Assembly (NCBI RefSeq): GCF_026341775.1
Contig: NZ_JAPEOB010000001.1
Coordinates: 4,278,001 to 4,342,000, forward strand
DNA: 64,000 nt
Origin: Streptomyces sp. NBC_00654
GTDB lineage: Bacteria > Actinomycetota > Actinomycetes > Streptomycetales > Streptomycetaceae
Direction of reading: 5' to 3'
The notes beneath the pieces are model-generated. The model did not search any database. It was given only the letters and a program-made list of their open reading frames with translations, and had not been told where the DNA came from. Shown piece by piece: positions 8,685-16,266 of the stretch. Made by a program: the position numbers and the translations under genes. The number at the start of each line of letters is the position of its first letter. The first letter of the stretch is position 1.

Positions 8685-8856
8685 GGATTCACCGGGCGGG
8701 CCCGCCCCGAGCCGGCCCGCCCTGACCGATGGGCCATTTGAGTGTCCTTGGCGGGCGCTCGCGCAGCGCCCGGAGAGATGTCCCACCGCACCGATCTCCG
8801 CGGGTCCATTCTGGTCGCCGAGTCCGCAACGGGCCGTCGACCGAAGGAGCGTCGCA

Positions 8857-10554
8857 GTGACGACGAGGGACACCTCACAACCGGTGGAAGCCGATGCCGC
8901 CTACCAGAATGAATTGCCGGTACGGCGCGAGGAACCGGGAAACGTCGTCATCAAGTGGCTGACCAGCACCGACCACAAGACGATCGGCACGCTCTATCTG
9001 GTCACGTCGTTCGCCTTCTTCTGCATCGGCGGAGTGATGGCGCTCTTCATGCGCGCCGAACTGGCCCGTCCCGGCACGCAGATCATTTCCAATGAGCAGT
9101 TCAACCAGGCGTTCACGATGCACGGCACCGTCATGCTGCTGATGTTCGCGACGCCGCTGTTCGCCGGATTCGCGAACTGGATCATGCCGCTCCAGATCGG
9201 TGCGCCCGACGTGGCGTTCCCGCGGCTGAACATGTTCGCGTACTGGCTGTACCTCTTCGGCTCGGCCATCGCGGTGGCCGGCTTCCTCACCCCGCAGGGT
9301 GCCGCCGACTTCGGCTGGTTCGCCTACTCCCCGCTCACCGACGCCGTCCGCTCGCCGGGCATCGGCGCCGATATGTGGATCATGGGTCTGGCCTTCTCCG
9401 GCTTCGGCACGATCCTCGGTACGGTCAACTTCATCACCACCATCATCTGCCTGCGCGCACCCGGCATGACGATGTTCCGCATGCCGATCTTCGTCTGGAA
9501 CGTCCTCCTGACCGGTGTGCTTGTCCTGCTGGCCTTCCCGGTCCTCGCCGCCGCACTGCTGGCGCTGGAGGCGGACCGCAAATTCGGTGCGCATGTCTTC
9601 GACGCGGCCAATGGCGGCGCACTGCTCTGGCAACACCTCTTCTGGTTCTTCGGCCACCCAGAGGTGTACATCATCGCCCTGCCGTTCTTCGGCATCGTCA
9701 GCGAGATCATTCCGGTGTTCAGCCGTAAACCGATCTTCGGATACATCGGTCTGATTTCCGCGACGATCGCCATCGCGGGGCTTTCCGCGACCGTGTGGGC
9801 CCACCATATGTTCGTCACCGGCGCTGTATTGCTGCCGTTCTTCTCCTTCATGACCTTCCTGATCGCGGTGCCGACCGGTGTGAAGTTCTTCAACTGGATC
9901 GGCACGATGTGGAAGGGTTCGCTGTCCCTTGAGACACCGATGCTCTGGTCCGTCGGGTTTCTCGTGACGTTCCTCTTCGGCGGTCTGACCGGCGTCATCC
10001 TGGCCTCGCCGCCGATGGACTTCCATGTCTCCGACTCGTATTTCGTCGTCGCGCACTTCCACTATGTGGTGTTCGGTACCGTGGTCTTCGCGATGTTCGC
10101 CGGATTCCACTTCTGGTGGCCGAAGTTCACCGGCAAGATGCTGGACGAACAGCTCGGCAGGATCACGTTCTGGACGCTGTTCGTGGGCTTCCACGGCACA
10201 TTCCTGGTGCAGCACTGGCTCGGTGCCGAGGGCATGCCGCGTCGTTACGCGGACTACCTCGCCGCCGACGGCTTCACCGCGCTGAACACGATCTCGACGA
10301 TCTCCTCGTTCCTGCTCGGCCTGTCGATGCTGCCGTTCTTCTACAACGTCTGGAAGACGGCCAAGTACGGCAGGAAGATCGAGGTCGACGACCCGTGGGG
10401 TTACGGCCGTTCGCTGGAGTGGGCGACCTCCTGCCCGCCGCCGCGGCACAACTTCCTCACCCTGCCGCGGATCCGTTCCGAATCCCCGGCGTTCGACCTG
10501 CACCACCCCGTCGTACGCGCCCTGGACGAGGCCGCCAACAGCCCCGCCGTCTGA
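8857..10554 (+). CDS. ctaD: cytochrome c oxidase (aa3-type) subunit I, orphan paralogue
   Basis: 565 aa from the GTG at 8857 behind AAGGAG. Heme and copper ligands are all present: His89 and His402 (low-spin heme), His400 (heme a3) in [10 protein letters not shown], and CuB ligands His267, His316 and His317. Tyr271 and Glu269 lie in [14 protein letters not shown]. Twelve membrane helices are expected. The N-terminus ([18 protein letters not shown]) is typical of actinobacterial CtaD. In Streptomyces the main ctaD sits with ctaC, ctaF and qcrCAB; none of these genes is nearby, so this is probably a second copy that borrows other subunits. It is followed after 77 bp by a small membrane protein on the same strand. 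Confidence 0.95.
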   Translation: MTTRDTSQPVEADAAYQNELPVRREEPGNVVIKWLTSTDHKTIGTLYLVTSFAFFCIGGVMALFMRAELARPGTQIISNEQFNQAFTMHGTVMLLMFATPLFAGFANWIMPLQIGAPDVAFPRLNMFAYWLYLFGSAIAVAGFLTPQGAADFGWFAYSPLTDAVRSPGIGADMWIMGLAFSGFGTILGTVNFITTIICLRAPGMTMFRMPIFVWNVLLTGVLVLLAFPVLAAALLALEADRKFGAHVFDAANGGALLWQHLFWFFGHPEVYIIALPFFGIVSEIIPVFSRKPIFGYIGLISATIAIAGLSATVWAHHMFVTGAVLLPFFSFMTFLIAVPTGVKFFNWIGTMWKGSLSLETPMLWSVGFLVTFLFGGLTGVILASPPMDFHVSDSYFVVAHFHYVVFGTVVFAMFAGFHFWWPKFTGKMLDEQLGRITFWTLFVGFHGTFLVQHWLGAEGMPRRYADYLAADGFTALNTISTISSFLLGLSMLPFFYNVWKTAKYGRKIEVDDPWGYGRSLEWATSCPPPRHNFLTLPRIRSESPAFDLHHPVVRALDEAANSPAV

Positions 10555-10631
10555 GTGAGGGCGGCTCCGGGGGACAAGCAGGTGTGAGGGCGGCAGCCCA
10601 GGACCAGGACGGCCCGACGACAGGAGGACCG

Positions 10632-10973
10632 GTGAAACCACACGAGGACAGTGCCCGCGGCCTGGCCCAGCTGGAGGGCTATCTGCTGTGGAACGCCGAG
10701 ATCGAGGAGGCCCGCAGACAGGCCCGCCGCCTCACCGGACAACTGCCCTGGCTCACCACGGCTCAGCGCGAGGACGTGGAGCGCGTCTACCTCATGGAAC
10801 GGATGGCCGGCTGCCGGGAGTCGCTCACCCGGATCACCGGCCGGGCCGCCGAGCTGCGCGGCGAGTACACCGAGCGCTACGTGCGGCTCCGGGCGCGCTG
10901 CGTGGCGGCTTCCGTGGTGGCGGTGAGCGCCGTGGGCGGCGCCTGCACCGCACTCACCGTCCTCACCCGGTGA
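10632..10973 (+). CDS. small membrane protein next to orphan ctaD
   Basis: 113 aa from the GTG at 10632, with AGGAGG four bases upstream. Residues 1-85 are charged and strongly helical (NAEIEEARRQARRLTGQLPW), probably coiled-coil. Residues ~90-110 form one hydrophobic helix (ASVVAVSAVGGACTALTVL), giving a tail-anchored topology. I do not recognise the family. Tandem placement after ctaD suggests co-transcription and possibly an accessory role for the oxidase, but that is inference only. Confidence 0.65.
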   Translation: MKPHEDSARGLAQLEGYLLWNAEIEEARRQARRLTGQLPWLTTAQREDVERVYLMERMAGCRESLTRITGRAAELRGEYTERYVRLRARCVAASVVAVSAVGGACTALTVLTR

Positions 10974-11048
10974 ACCGGCGCGCGCCTGTCACCATCCCCG
11001 CCACAGCTCGGGGAACGGTCGTCCGGGCGAACGGCCGGCCGGGGCGGC

Positions 11049-12665
11049 TCATCCGGCGGCGCCGAAGTTCTGGGTCCACACCGGCCCGCTCCCGGTGCTC
11101 CGCATCCCCACACCGATCTCCTCGAACGAACAGTTGAGGATGTTGGCCCGGTGCCCGGGGCTGTTCATCCATGAACTCATCACCTCCGCCGGGGTGCGCT
11201 GGCCCTTCGCGATGTTCTCCCCGTACGTGCTCCAGCGATAGCCGGCCGCGGTGAGGCGATCGCCCGGATCGGTGCCGTCGGGCGAGGTGTGCGCGAAGTA
11301 GTCCCGGGACGCCATATCGGCGGAATGCCGCTGCGCCGCCGTGGACATCAGGCCGTTTCCGCGTACCGGACCGCATCCTTCCTTCGCACGCTCGGCGTTG
11401 ACGAGATCGGTGACCTGCTGCGACACGGAGGGCGGGGCGGGCGGCGCCGGAGTGGCAGGCCGGGGAGAGGGCGCCGGGGTGCCCGCTGCGGGCCGTGCAC
11501 TGCTGCTCGCCGTGGCCCCGGCGGTGGGAGAAGGCGTCCGCGACGGTGAAGCGGTGGGCGAGGACGGCACCACGGACGCCGGCCGCGGCGGCGTCGCCGC
11601 GGGCGCCGAGGAGCGGGTGGAGGCATCGGGCGCACCGGCCGTGACCGCCGCCTCGTCCCGGTCGGAGTCCCCGTCGTCCGCGTAGAGATGTACGGCGCCG
11701 CCACCGGTGCCCAGGGCCGCGACCGCGACCAGCGCGGCCACGACCGTATTGCGCCGTCGCCGCCGGAGGCCACGCCGGCGCTCCGCACGTCCGGGCCGGT
11801 GCGGACGGACGGCGGCGGTGGTGGCGGACCCGGCCGCGTGACGGGCGGCGGCGGGTCGTCCGGCGGCTGTGTTGAGCAGGTCCGGGGCGGCTTCCGGGAG
11901 GGACGGCGCCAGAGGTACCAGGGCCAGTCCGACGAGCAGGCCCTCCGCGGGGACGAGCTGAGAACCGTGACCCGAGCAGACGGTGCAGCCACGGGCATGA
12001 CGGGCCAGACGCTTGCGCCAGAGGGCCGACGGCACCCCGTCCCATCCGGCGACGATCTCCTCCAGCAGGACGCAACGGGGGCGGGAGCCCAGCGCGCCCA
12101 CCACCACCCTGGCCGCCTCCAGCTGGGCCTTCATCCGCTGGACCCGGACCGCAGTGTGCTGCGGGGTCAGTTCCAGAGCGTCGGCGACCTCGGCCCGGGA
12201 CACCTGACCCGCGGTCTCCAGCCACCACAGTGACAGCAGAGCCCGGTCCTCCTCGTCCAGCCACCGCGTCGCCTCCGCCACCTGGCGGCGCTGTCCGGTC
12301 AGACCGAGCCGGAGAATAGTCACATCGACGAAATCGGCACCCGGGTCAGGCCTGTCGTGAGCGTCGTCCAGATGGTCGGCGGGCATGGCCCCGGACCGCT
12401 GCTCCCGCCAGTGCTCGCGTATCTCGTTCATGGCTATGGCCACCAGCCAGGAGCGGAAACGCCCGGGATCACGCAGCCCGGGAAGACCCCGCAGCATGCG
12501 CAGCACCGTCTCCTGCACGACGTCATCGACGTCCGCGTGCCCGTTCAGCGCACGGCCCACGATGTTGTAGAGCAACGGCAGATACGACGCGACGAGCCGG
12601 TCCTGCGCCTGCTGGTCGCCGCTCCGCGCCGCGGTGATCAACGCCGTGCCGTGTTCCTCGCCCAT
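11049..12665 (-). CDS. ECF-type sigma factor fused to zinc motif, membrane helix and extracellular CAP domain
   Basis: 538 aa from the ATG at 12665. Order of parts: sigma region 2 at ~15-90 (DVDDVVQETVLRMLRG); sigma region 4 at ~125-190; an H-x3-C-x2-C zinc-type motif at His223, Cys227 and Cys230 (RHARGCTVCSG), as in ZAS-family anti-sigma factors; an Arg-rich stop-transfer (RRRGLRRRRR) and one membrane helix at ~307-327; a Ser/Thr/Pro-rich linker to ~412; and a CAP/SCP (PR-1-like) domain at ~415-538 with YFAHTSPDG and GENIA. The charge bias places the sigma part in the cytosol and the CAP domain outside. A sigma factor tied to the membrane by its own putative inhibitory domain implies signal-dependent release, perhaps proteolysis; this is inference. 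Confidence 0.85.
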   Translation of the reverse strand: MGEEHGTALITAARSGDQQAQDRLVASYLPLLYNIVGRALNGHADVDDVVQETVLRMLRGLPGLRDPGRFRSWLVAIAMNEIREHWREQRSGAMPADHLDDAHDRPDPGADFVDVTILRLGLTGQRRQVAEATRWLDEEDRALLSLWWLETAGQVSRAEVADALELTPQHTAVRVQRMKAQLEAARVVVGALGSRPRCVLLEEIVAGWDGVPSALWRKRLARHARGCTVCSGHGSQLVPAEGLLVGLALVPLAPSLPEAAPDLLNTAAGRPAAARHAAGSATTAAVRPHRPGRAERRRGLRRRRRNTVVAALVAVAALGTGGGAVHLYADDGDSDRDEAAVTAGAPDASTRSSAPAATPPRPASVVPSSPTASPSRTPSPTAGATASSSARPAAGTPAPSPRPATPAPPAPPSVSQQVTDLVNAERAKEGCGPVRGNGLMSTAAQRHSADMASRDYFAHTSPDGTDPGDRLTAAGYRWSTYGENIAKGQRTPAEVMSSWMNSPGHRANILNCSFEEIGVGMRSTGSGPVWTQNFGAAG

Positions 12666-12848
12666 GCTGTGCTCACTCTTCCGGGGTCCTGTTCCGTCTC
12701 TTCCCACACCCGGGAGACGCGGTGCGGGCGGGACAATAACAAGAATCCGCCGGACCACCCCAAGTTTCTGCCCTCGGGGTGGTGGCCGCACCGGCCGTCG
12801 CGATGAAGCCGTTCGTGAGCACGGCCGGTGGCGTACGGTCAGGGGCCG

Positions 12849-13043
12849 TCAGCGGCGGGGCGGCCCGTCCTGGTCGCGGTCGGTGCCGAGCTGCTGCTTG
12901 AGCTTGTCCTGCGCGGTGTCGACCTGGCCGCTGTACTTGCCCTTGGTCCGGCCGTCGACCATGTCACCGGTCTTGTCGACGGCCTTGCCCGCCTGAGCCT
13001 CGTGCCCCTTGAGCATCTTCTTGAGCTTGTCCAGTGCGGACAT
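12849..13043 (-). CDS. MT0933-type antitoxin-like small protein
   Basis: 64 aa from the ATG at 13043, eight bases after GGAGG. The sequence MSALDKLKKMLKGHEAQAG with GKYSGQVDTAQDKL is characteristic of the short, charged MT0933/CsbD-like family that databases label antitoxin of a toxin-antitoxin system. It should be mostly disordered or helical. No RelE-, PIN- or HicA-like toxin is next to it, so the toxin-antitoxin label is not supported by context here; a stress-protein role is equally possible. It lies upstream of the sigma/CAP gene on the same strand, 183 bp away. Confidence 0.75.
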   Translation of the reverse strand: MSALDKLKKMLKGHEAQAGKAVDKTGDMVDGRTKGKYSGQVDTAQDKLKQQLGTDRDQDGPPRR

Positions 13044-13206
13044 GGCTGAGCCTCCTCGCGTCTGCCCCCCACCCATCCAGGGTCACCGCACGGCGCCCGG
13101 CCCGCATCCGGGGGCGTATGCCGGGCTGTGGCGCCGTCGCGGGGGCCGGAAGGTTGAAGACCGGCTGCGTGGGCAGATACCGGTTGACCAGTAGGAGGTG
13201 GTGGCA

Positions 13207-13302
13207 ATGGGCCGCATCAGGATCGTCCGTCGTCCGCCGCCCCCGTCCGGGCCGCCCCCGCTCGATCTGCGGACCCCGTCCGGGCGGCCCCTGCCGTACT
13301 GA
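13207..13302 (+). CDS. 31-aa proline-rich small ORF
   Basis: ATG at 13207 lies eight bases after a perfect AGGAGG (13193-13198). The peptide begins MGRIRIVRRPPPPSGPPP and ends RTPSGRPLPY before TGA at 13302. It is basic and proline-rich with no membrane segment. The strong ribosome site in an otherwise empty 303-bp interval between two leftward genes is the main support. No homologue is recalled, so it may be a chance frame. Confidence 0.4.
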   Translation: MGRIRIVRRPPPPSGPPPLDLRTPSGRPLPY

Positions 13303-13346
13303 GCGGATCCGGCGCGACCGGCGGGTCGCCAGGGGCCGGCGGGACC

Positions 13347-14441
13347 TCACGCGGTGAAGGGTGGTCCGCCGTCCGGGCCGCGGCTCCCGCTGCCGCCGTC
13401 GCGCCGCTGAGGCGGAGCTCCCGACAGCGGTGCGAACTGCTCCACCAGCGTCTGCAGCTCCTCGACGGCATGCTCCGTCCGGCGGCGGATATTGGTGTGT
13501 TCGGCCACGATCGCGGCCAGCAACAGCGCGGTGAGCGCCACACAGCCGTTGAAAAGCGACAGGTTCACCATGATCTCCACCAGGCTGTGGTTGTCGAACG
13601 GTCCCACGCCATCGGTTCCGGCGACGATCGCCAGCACGGACACCAGCAAGGCGCAGGGCGCGCTGCCGGGCAGTTGAAAGCGCAGCGCCGCCCAGATGAG
13701 CACCGGAAACACCAGATAGATCATCGACAGCGAGCTTCTCGTCGCCAGCAGGCCGACCGACAGCGTCGCGACTGCCAGCACCGAAGCCTCCACCCAGCGG
13801 TCGGTCATCCGCGGCAGCCTCGCCCTCCGCAGGACCAGCACGAGCGGGGTGACCACCAGCACCCCCATGGCATCGCCCGCCCACCAGGACGACCAGACCA
13901 GCCAGAAGCTGCTCGTCGGCAGTTTGCCGCTGAGTAGCAGTTGCACGCTGCCCACCGTCGCACTGATGAGCATTCCCACGAACGCGCCGAGAAGAACGAG
14001 CATCATGCCGTCCCGCAGACGTGCCAGATCGACCCGGAAGTCCGCTCTGCGCAGCATGAGATACGCGCACAGCGGTGCGACCGTATTGCCCGCCACGATG
14101 CCGAGACCGGAGAACGTGACGGAGCCTCCGGTCGCGGTGATCGTCAGGAGCGCCCCGAGGGCGATGCCCGGCCAGATCCTCGTTCCCAGAATCAGCAACG
14201 CGCCCAGAGCGACGCCCGTGGGCGGCCAGAGCGGAGTGACGATGGACCCGTGGACCACCACTTCCCTGAGCAGGCCGAGCCGTCCCGACCCGTAGTAGAC
14301 GGCGGCGACGCCCAGTATCTGCGCGACGGCCACGGCCCGATGTCTGGCTTCCTTGCTGCGGATCACACCTGTCATCAGACACCGACCGCATGGGGAGGCG
14401 GCTGTGACACGCTCGGCGGGCGCGCGACGCGCCTGTGTCAC
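13347..14441 (-). CDS. MASE1-domain integral membrane sensor protein
   Basis: 364 aa from the GTG at 14441. That start overlaps the TGA of the upstream phosphatase gene in a 4-bp GTGA, which selects it over an internal ATG at 14375. About eight to ten hydrophobic helices fill residues ~35-315, with LWPPTGVALGALLILGTRIW as the MASE1 signature (PPxGxALxxLLxxG.R.WP). A short coiled-coil tail follows (RRRTEHAVEELQTLVEQFAPL) and then a disordered end. MASE1 domains usually carry a C-terminal GGDEF, kinase or PP2C output; here there is none, and the coupled gene supplies a phosphatase. The pair probably works as a split receptor. Ligand unknown. Confidence 0.82.
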   Translation of the reverse strand: MTQARRAPAERVTAASPCGRCLMTGVIRSKEARHRAVAVAQILGVAAVYYGSGRLGLLREVVVHGSIVTPLWPPTGVALGALLILGTRIWPGIALGALLTITATGGSVTFSGLGIVAGNTVAPLCAYLMLRRADFRVDLARLRDGMMLVLLGAFVGMLISATVGSVQLLLSGKLPTSSFWLVWSSWWAGDAMGVLVVTPLVLVLRRARLPRMTDRWVEASVLAVATLSVGLLATRSSLSMIYLVFPVLIWAALRFQLPGSAPCALLVSVLAIVAGTDGVGPFDNHSLVEIMVNLSLFNGCVALTALLLAAIVAEHTNIRRRTEHAVEELQTLVEQFAPLSGAPPQRRDGGSGSRGPDGGPPFTA

Positions 14442-15268
14442 CGCGGCCGGCGGGCGGCCTCATGACGCAGGACGAGCACCGCCGCGTCGTCCTCGTGGCC
14501 GGTGAACTCCGCCGCCCCCAGCACCTCGTCGGCCAGTTCCTCGGCGCTCGCCCCGGAATGGGCGCCGACCAGCCGGCGCACCCGGTCCAGGCCGTCCTCG
14601 ATCAGCAACGACGGGCCCTCGACCACGCCGTCGGTGAGGAGCACGAGGGTTCCGGCGGTGTCGAGCGTGCGCCGGGTGACGGGATAGTGCTCCCCGGCCG
14701 CGATGCCCAGAGGCAGGCCGCCGGGGTCCTCGGTGATGCCGGACAGCCCGTCCACGGTCCCCCATACGCACGCCACATGACCGGCCCGCGCACTGTGCAG
14801 CTCCCAGGTGCGCGGGTCGAGCCGGAGAAACGTACAGGTCGCGAACAGTGCGGAGTCCACGGACAGCAGCAGATCGTTCGTACGCGCCATGACGTCGCCG
14901 GGATCGGAGGCCGTGGCCGCGATCGCGCGCATGGCGATGCGTATCTGCCCCATGAAGGCCGCCGCCTCGACGTCGTGGCCCTGGACATCGCCGATCGCGA
15001 AGCCGAGGGCCCCGTCGGGCAGCGGGAATCCGTCGTACCAGTCACCCCCGATGTCCAGCCCGTGGCGGGCGGGGGCGTAGCGGGCGGCGCTCTGCAGTCC
15101 CGGCAGCGTCGGCAGCGACGCGGGCAGCATCTCGCGCTGGAGGGCCTGCGCCAGCTCGACGCGCGCCTGGTGCAGTTCCACTTCCTGCCGAGCGCGGGCG
15201 GTGAGACTCTGCAGGGTGTTGAGCAGTTCCTCGGCGCTTCCTGAGCGGGGAGTCCGACGCGGGTTCAT
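14438..15268 (-). CDS. SpoIIE/RsbU-type PP2C serine phosphatase
   Basis: 276 aa from the ATG at 15268, seven bases after GGAG. Residues ~35-60 contain ALQREMLPASLPTLPG, the opening helix of the family. Metal-binding motifs follow: DIGGDWYDGF, GDVQGHDVEAAAFM, LVLLTDGVVEG and GHEDDAAVLVL. The enzyme dephosphorylates serine on anti-sigma antagonists in partner-switching pathways; the exact target is unknown. The N-terminus has only a short coiled coil and no sensory domain. The stop overlaps the start of the MASE1 gene, so the two are translated together and the membrane protein probably supplies the sensor. Confidence 0.88.
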   Translation of the reverse strand: MNPRRTPRSGSAEELLNTLQSLTARARQEVELHQARVELAQALQREMLPASLPTLPGLQSAARYAPARHGLDIGGDWYDGFPLPDGALGFAIGDVQGHDVEAAAFMGQIRIAMRAIAATASDPGDVMARTNDLLLSVDSALFATCTFLRLDPRTWELHSARAGHVACVWGTVDGLSGITEDPGGLPLGIAAGEHYPVTRRTLDTAGTLVLLTDGVVEGPSLLIEDGLDRVRRLVGAHSGASAEELADEVLGAAEFTGHEDDAAVLVLRHEAARRPR

Positions 15269-15460
15269 GGGCCGCTCCGCGGTGCGTTAGTTCCTGCATC
15301 ATATTTCGGGCACCTGCGCGGGGCGACTTCGGACGGTGGCCGGGGAGGACGGGCCGTCGCGGGGGCGGTCCGGTACCGGCTCGCGGAAGCCGAGCACCGC
15401 CGGATGCCGGATGGTCCGACGCACCGCGCCGTTGTCAGTGCCCGGTGGGATGCTGCCCGC

Positions 15461-15730
15461 ATGGACGAGCTCATGAGGCAGCGCCGGGTGTACGGCACCG
15501 ACCACGACGACCCGCACCCCGGACCGAAGGCCGGCCACGAGTACCGCGAGCTGGTGGGCGGTCCGCTGGACGGACTGCTCCTGGACGTCACGGGCTGGAG
15601 CGACGCGGCGCTGCGCGACGGTGCGGGGCTGATCACGGAGATCGGTGCCTACGGTCCGGGCGGGCGGGCGGAGTACGGGCCGCGCGACGGCGATCCGGAC
15701 CGGTGGGACTGGCGGGGCGATGTGCGTTAG
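15461..15730 (+). CDS. hypothetical protein, 89 aa, ending at the inverted-repeat element
   Basis: From ATG 15461, preceded by GGTGGGA at long spacing. The compact soluble sequence includes PGPKAGHEYRELVGGPLDGL and LDVTGW, which look like a conserved beta-sheet protein, but I do not recognise the family. It ends DRWDWRGDVR. The last two bases of its TAG stop are the first two bases of the repeat element at 15729, so the C-terminus may have been set by that insertion. Divergent from the phosphatase gene (192-bp gap). Confidence 0.6.
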   Translation: MDELMRQRRVYGTDHDDPHPGPKAGHEYRELVGGPLDGLLLDVTGWSDAALRDGAGLITEIGAYGPGGRAEYGPRDGDPDRWDWRGDVR

Positions 15731-15939
15731 GGCGTGTGTCGAAAGTAGCGCCGTCCGCCCGAAGGGCGGTGCTCACGGCGTCCGGTGCGTGCGATCGCAC
15801 GGCGGAGGAGTGTTCTCGTACTGGACGTACGTGGACACTCCGACAACGCGGACAACGCGGACAACGCGGATAACGCGGATAACGCGGCGAGCGTGCGTGC
15901 CGGGCATCGCGGGCCAGGCGGGACTTTCACACACGCCCT
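15729..15939. mobile_element. MITE-like element, ~211 bp
   Basis: The left end AGGGCGTGTGTCGAAAGT and the right end read on the other strand, AGGGCGTGTGTGAAAGT, are terminal inverted repeats differing by one base insertion. Inside are a CCGCCC/GGGCGG hairpin with a 3-nt loop (15755-15769), a 12-bp perfect palindrome GTGCGATCGCAC (15789-15800) and a 9-bp tandem array. No coding frame fits codon use here. Size, inverted ends and lack of a transposase fit a miniature inverted-repeat element moved in trans. No clear target duplication is visible. Confidence 0.6.
15842..15886. repeat. five tandem copies of a 9-bp unit GAYAACGCG
   Basis: Three copies of GACAACGCG are followed by two of GATAACGCG without spacers, inside the inverted-repeat element. 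The clean array and the shared C-to-T change in the last two copies point to recent slippage expansion. Translated frames (DNA repeats on one strand, LSA repeats on the other) are by-products. Confidence 0.85.
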
Positions 15940-16266
15940 GGACGCGCCGACCGTGCGGACGACGGCGGGACACCCCGGGCAGGGGCGTGCTCTTCTCGCC
16001 GGGGGAGCCGTAGCCACTGGGGGCGCCCGTAGATCCAGATGCGGGCGTCCGGTTCCGGCGCGAGGATCGGATTACGGGCGGTGGTCCGGCCGCGCCCTGG
16101 CCCTCTCGGGTCAGTTCTCCCTTCCGGGTGCTTCCGGTCCGCCTCCCGGCCGCATCCGTGAACACGTACCGGTCCTTCGTACCGGGTCGTCCAACCAGGC
16201 GGAGCGAACGCCGCCCTGTCGAGCTGGAGTGTTTTGCCGCGCGCCTGTTCGATAGGTTGGCGCGTC
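15940..16266. other. 327-bp intergenic region
   Basis: Lies between the inverted-repeat element and the mannosyltransferase-like gene. A leftward frame here contains DARIWIYGRPQWLRLP, which looks protein-like, but it has no ribosome site and ends inside the repeat element, so at most it is a remnant. No promoter was identified with confidence. Confidence 0.35.

Noticed and set aside
8875..10641. 588-codon minus-strand frame opposite ctaD
   Set aside because: Protein is an Arg/Glu/Gln/His-rich low-complexity shadow; the plus strand encodes a complete cytochrome oxidase subunit.
12849..13043. Toxin-antitoxin pair at the MT0933-like gene
   Set aside because: No toxin-like gene lies on either side; the family label alone is not enough.
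15842..15886. Short direct repeats as a possible CRISPR array
   Set aside because: Units are 9 bp and contiguous with no spacers, and no cas genes are present.
15773..16255. Repeat-containing frames over the 9-bp array (DNA or LSA triplets)
   Set aside because: Frames exist only because the 9-bp unit contains no stop; they lie inside the inverted-repeat element and lack ribosome sites.
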